A stretch of DNA of 64,000 nucleotides from assembly GCA_903813345.2 (NCBI GenBank), contig CAIIXF020000012.1, positions 19,601,520-19,665,519 on the forward strand, read 5' to 3'. The position numbers were made by a program, and so were the translations under genes. Source of the DNA: Owenia fusiformis. Its lineage: Eukaryota; Annelida; Polychaeta; Sabellida; Oweniidae. Within the stretch, counting starts at the first letter, position 1, and every line of letters starts with the position of its first letter. Below the pieces are notes generated by a model. It searched no databases. It was not told where the DNA came from and saw only the letters and a program-made list of their open reading frames with translations. Of the stretch, positions 61,843 to 64,000 are shown piece after piece.

Positions 61843-63692
61843 GTTAAAATAACGAAATAATGAAATGTTACCATGTGTCTACTTAGCAGTTTGTTCTATG
61901 TCATCCCTCCAGCTAGGTTACATTGTGGAACTCAGCCAAACATGACACTGAAGGCAGTATTCTGAGGTTATAAAATCTAAATCTTAAAAATTTCCCATTT
62001 GCAGCCCCTTGGAGACTTACGGAATTGAACAAAGTAGCGAACGTTGTGATCTTTCAACTTTAATTTGTTCTTTTTCACCACTTTATGTGTAGTGTTTTCA
62101 TTTAGGAGGCGGTCTTATTTGAATGCATCATTTCAGGTCTTTATGAATCAATAGATCAATAAGCAGACTAAAATTATAATTTAGCAGTTTCGTTAAAAAA
62201 ACTGATTTGGAATACCCAGTGACTTTAGCAGCCCTCCCTACAATGTTTGACATTGCTATCTCGGCATGCCCTCTTCTATAATCAGTAGCAAAAGCTCGCA
62301 AAACATTTTCCAAAATATTTACTACCGCTTTCCTTGAAGACATGGTTGGACGACATGTCATTATCGATACAGTAACTAGTCACGTGATCATACCAGAGCC
62401 ACAGATTCCCACACGCCAGGACGCCAGATGCGCCTAACTTTGGCCCCGGGCGCCAAACAAATCAAATTTACACGTATACCTGGCGTACAAGAGTTCCCAC
62501 TATAATATACCTGTTATCCTGTCATTTCAATCATGAAAATTGGTGAAAAGACGAAGATTTCACGTGAATTTAATGCTGCTTTTGCTAAATCAGCTGATCG
62601 ATATTTACAATTTTTCCGAAAGTGTGCTTTCCCGGCATCAATTTAGTGGTATGAATGTAATTGAGATCGTTGATAGGCCCGATTGACGCGCAAAGTATTC
62701 TGGGAACTACTCCTTATCTTGTAGGTTTAATATTTTGTCTCCTTTTTGTGTCTCGCGTTTTGATTGGTCTAATTTTCGGCAATGTGAATTATTTGACCAA
62801 TCATTGTGCAGATAAGTTTTGAATTTGAATTTACCGCCGTTTTAAAGTTCATCATGAATTCTTTGACCAATCAGCTTCATTCCCTCTGACCTTTCACGTG
62901 TGGTCACGTGACCAAAACATCAAAACATGGATTTGGAAAAAATATTTACTTTTCTCTAGTTTTGATCGTTTTTAGCTGATCATATCTTCTTAATGAATAG
63001 AAATGTGATCAGATCAGACCAGATTGAAGTTTTCAAGAATATAGGCTGTGATTATGAGCTCTCTGAGCTTTTGAAAGCCGATAATGGACATTCATATTTG
63101 AAAAGATTTTTTTTCCAAAAAACGAATCGATTGAAATAAGTTCTGGTCTCTGACTCCGAGCCGATGAAGAGTCTTTCCAGGCATGAGTAGCGGTTTCAGT
63201 GGAGTAATCATAGTATATTTATGCAGTCATGTTTGTCAACACAGAAAAACTGATAGTTGTAGCCCAGAAATGCATCTGTACTCGCTATTTTATACATGTT
63301 CCCGGGGCCTATGTAGAAAACTCTTAATAAAGAGGCAATGGGGGATTTAATTCGTTTTTTCTTGGCCTGTAACTATTGAAGTTACAAGCCACAATGTTGG
63401 CGCCTAACTTTTCTGCTGGCTTCCAAGTATTTTCCATTACAAGCCACCATGGCTAGTAAAGAAATTTGGGAATCTGTGCCTCTGGATCAGACATGTGTTA
63501 CGTGATCAGTCACGTGAGCTTGCAAAATGGACAATCTAAATTTCCCAAAATTCTGCTAAGATCAATATCGACATGTTGTTGCCTTCATTGTCGTGTTTGG
63601 CTGCGTTCCACAATGTAATCTAGCAGGAGGAATGACATAGAACGAACTGTTAAGTAGACACACGGTAACATTTCATTAATTCGTTATTTTAA
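61843..63692. mobile_element. DNA transposon with about 115-bp TIRs flanked by TTAA
   Basis: 61843-61958 is mirrored by about 63580-63692 (for example CCACAATGTAATCTAGC against its complement). TTAA stands at both tips. An inner inverted pair also occurs (CACGTGATCATACCAGAGCC near 62374, and GCCTCTGGATCAGACATG near 63478). A remnant ORF lies inside. TTAA suggests a piggyBac-type target, but the tips lack the CCC start of that family, so the class is open. Confidence 0.7.
62128..62361 (-). pseudogene. Possible transposase N-terminus (helix-turn-helix)
   Basis: 77 codons. Residues about 8-58 (SSRKAVVNILENVLRAF, then IVGRAAKVTGYSKSV) look like the N-terminal helix-turn-helix of invertebrate DDE transposases, where a similar KVTGYS-type turn occurs. 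It is cut off before any catalytic domain. Weak recognition. Confidence 0.45.
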
Positions 63693-63796
63693 GGACAGGG
63701 TGCATGTTGGGAAATTTTCTGCACTCCTCAATTGAGTCACGTGTTATTTTTCAAACAAGAATAATTCCTTCCCCACATTGTCTATATCTTCCAGGT

Positions 63797-64000
63797 TTGC
63801 ACAAAGGGTGCACTTATGTGCCTAGAAAAGCCTTGTGAGAAGATTCGTTTTGTAAAATGTATAAAAAATGAGAAAATTCAATGAAAAAAATTTCTGAAAA
63901 ACTTCTGAATTTTTTCTCTGAATTTTCTTGTTTTTTATACACTTTATCAAAACATTCTTCTCACAAGTCTTTTCTAGGCACATAAGTGCACTCTCTGTGC
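63797..64000. repeat. Fold-back reaching the window end
   Basis: TGCACTTATGTGCCTAGAAA near 63809 is mirrored by TTTCTAGGCACATAAGTGCA near 63971. The arms of about 95 bp continue inward through TTGTGAGAAGA to an A/T-rich centre near 63890. The element may extend past 64000. Confidence 0.75.

Overview
The window is animal genomic DNA. Host genes are split into short exons with GT-AG introns, AATAAA signals are present, and transposable elements fill the introns and intergenic spaces. The protein families (an IgGFc-binding-domain protein, a choice-of-anchor B protein, SPATA22, SPT4) and the elements (long-TIR mariners, tandem-repeat-bearing Helitron-like elements with ACGG microsatellites, an env-bearing Gypsy element) suggest a marine invertebrate. 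A mollusc or other lophotrochozoan is my best guess; the species cannot be fixed from the sequence.

Layout. 1-2492 (-): 3'-ward part of an FCGBP-like gene. 3142-4591: dead mariner. 6819-33245 (+): twelve-exon choice-of-anchor B gene with a signal peptide and a TSP1-like head. Its third exon is cut at 8074/26567 by an 18,487-bp LTR element, and a 5'-truncated LINE sits in the intron after exon 5. 33300-37063: intergenic with a MITE and a LINE scrap. 37064-47045 (+): SPATA22, a meiotic recombination gene, with an Asn/Gln-rich repeat insert and an intron full of fold-backs and LINE remains. 49368-54789 (-): exons 2-4 of the SPT4 elongation-factor gene; exon 1 was not found. 55253-61041: a Mutator-like element (9-bp TSD, about 205-bp TIRs) hosting a Helitron-like element and a mariner, which in turn hosts another Helitron-like copy and a fold-back. 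61102-64000: a MITE with a tRNA-Arg-like SINE head, a TTAA-flanked DNA transposon with a remnant HTH ORF, and a fold-back running off the window.

The centre of interest is the LTR element, 8075-26561. Its 550-bp LTRs look identical, its 5-bp target duplication GACAG is intact, and gag, pol and env are open, so the insertion is recent and perhaps still competent. Gag and pol are joined by a textbook -1 frameshift signal: T TTA AAC directly before the gag stop, an 8-nt spacer, and a potential H-type pseudoknot. Env is baculovirus-F/errantivirus-like, with a furin site and a C-terminal membrane anchor. Between pol and env lie about 7 kb holding two sense accessory ORFs, each just downstream of a 3' splice site. 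There is also, on the opposite strand, a three-exon gene with its own TATA box. It encodes a predicted 235-aa type I membrane protein: signal peptide, LRRNT-like cysteine cluster, Ser/Thr/Pro-rich stalk, one TM helix and a short tail. An element with its own promoter-driven, intron-containing antisense membrane-protein gene is the strongest candidate here for something undescribed.
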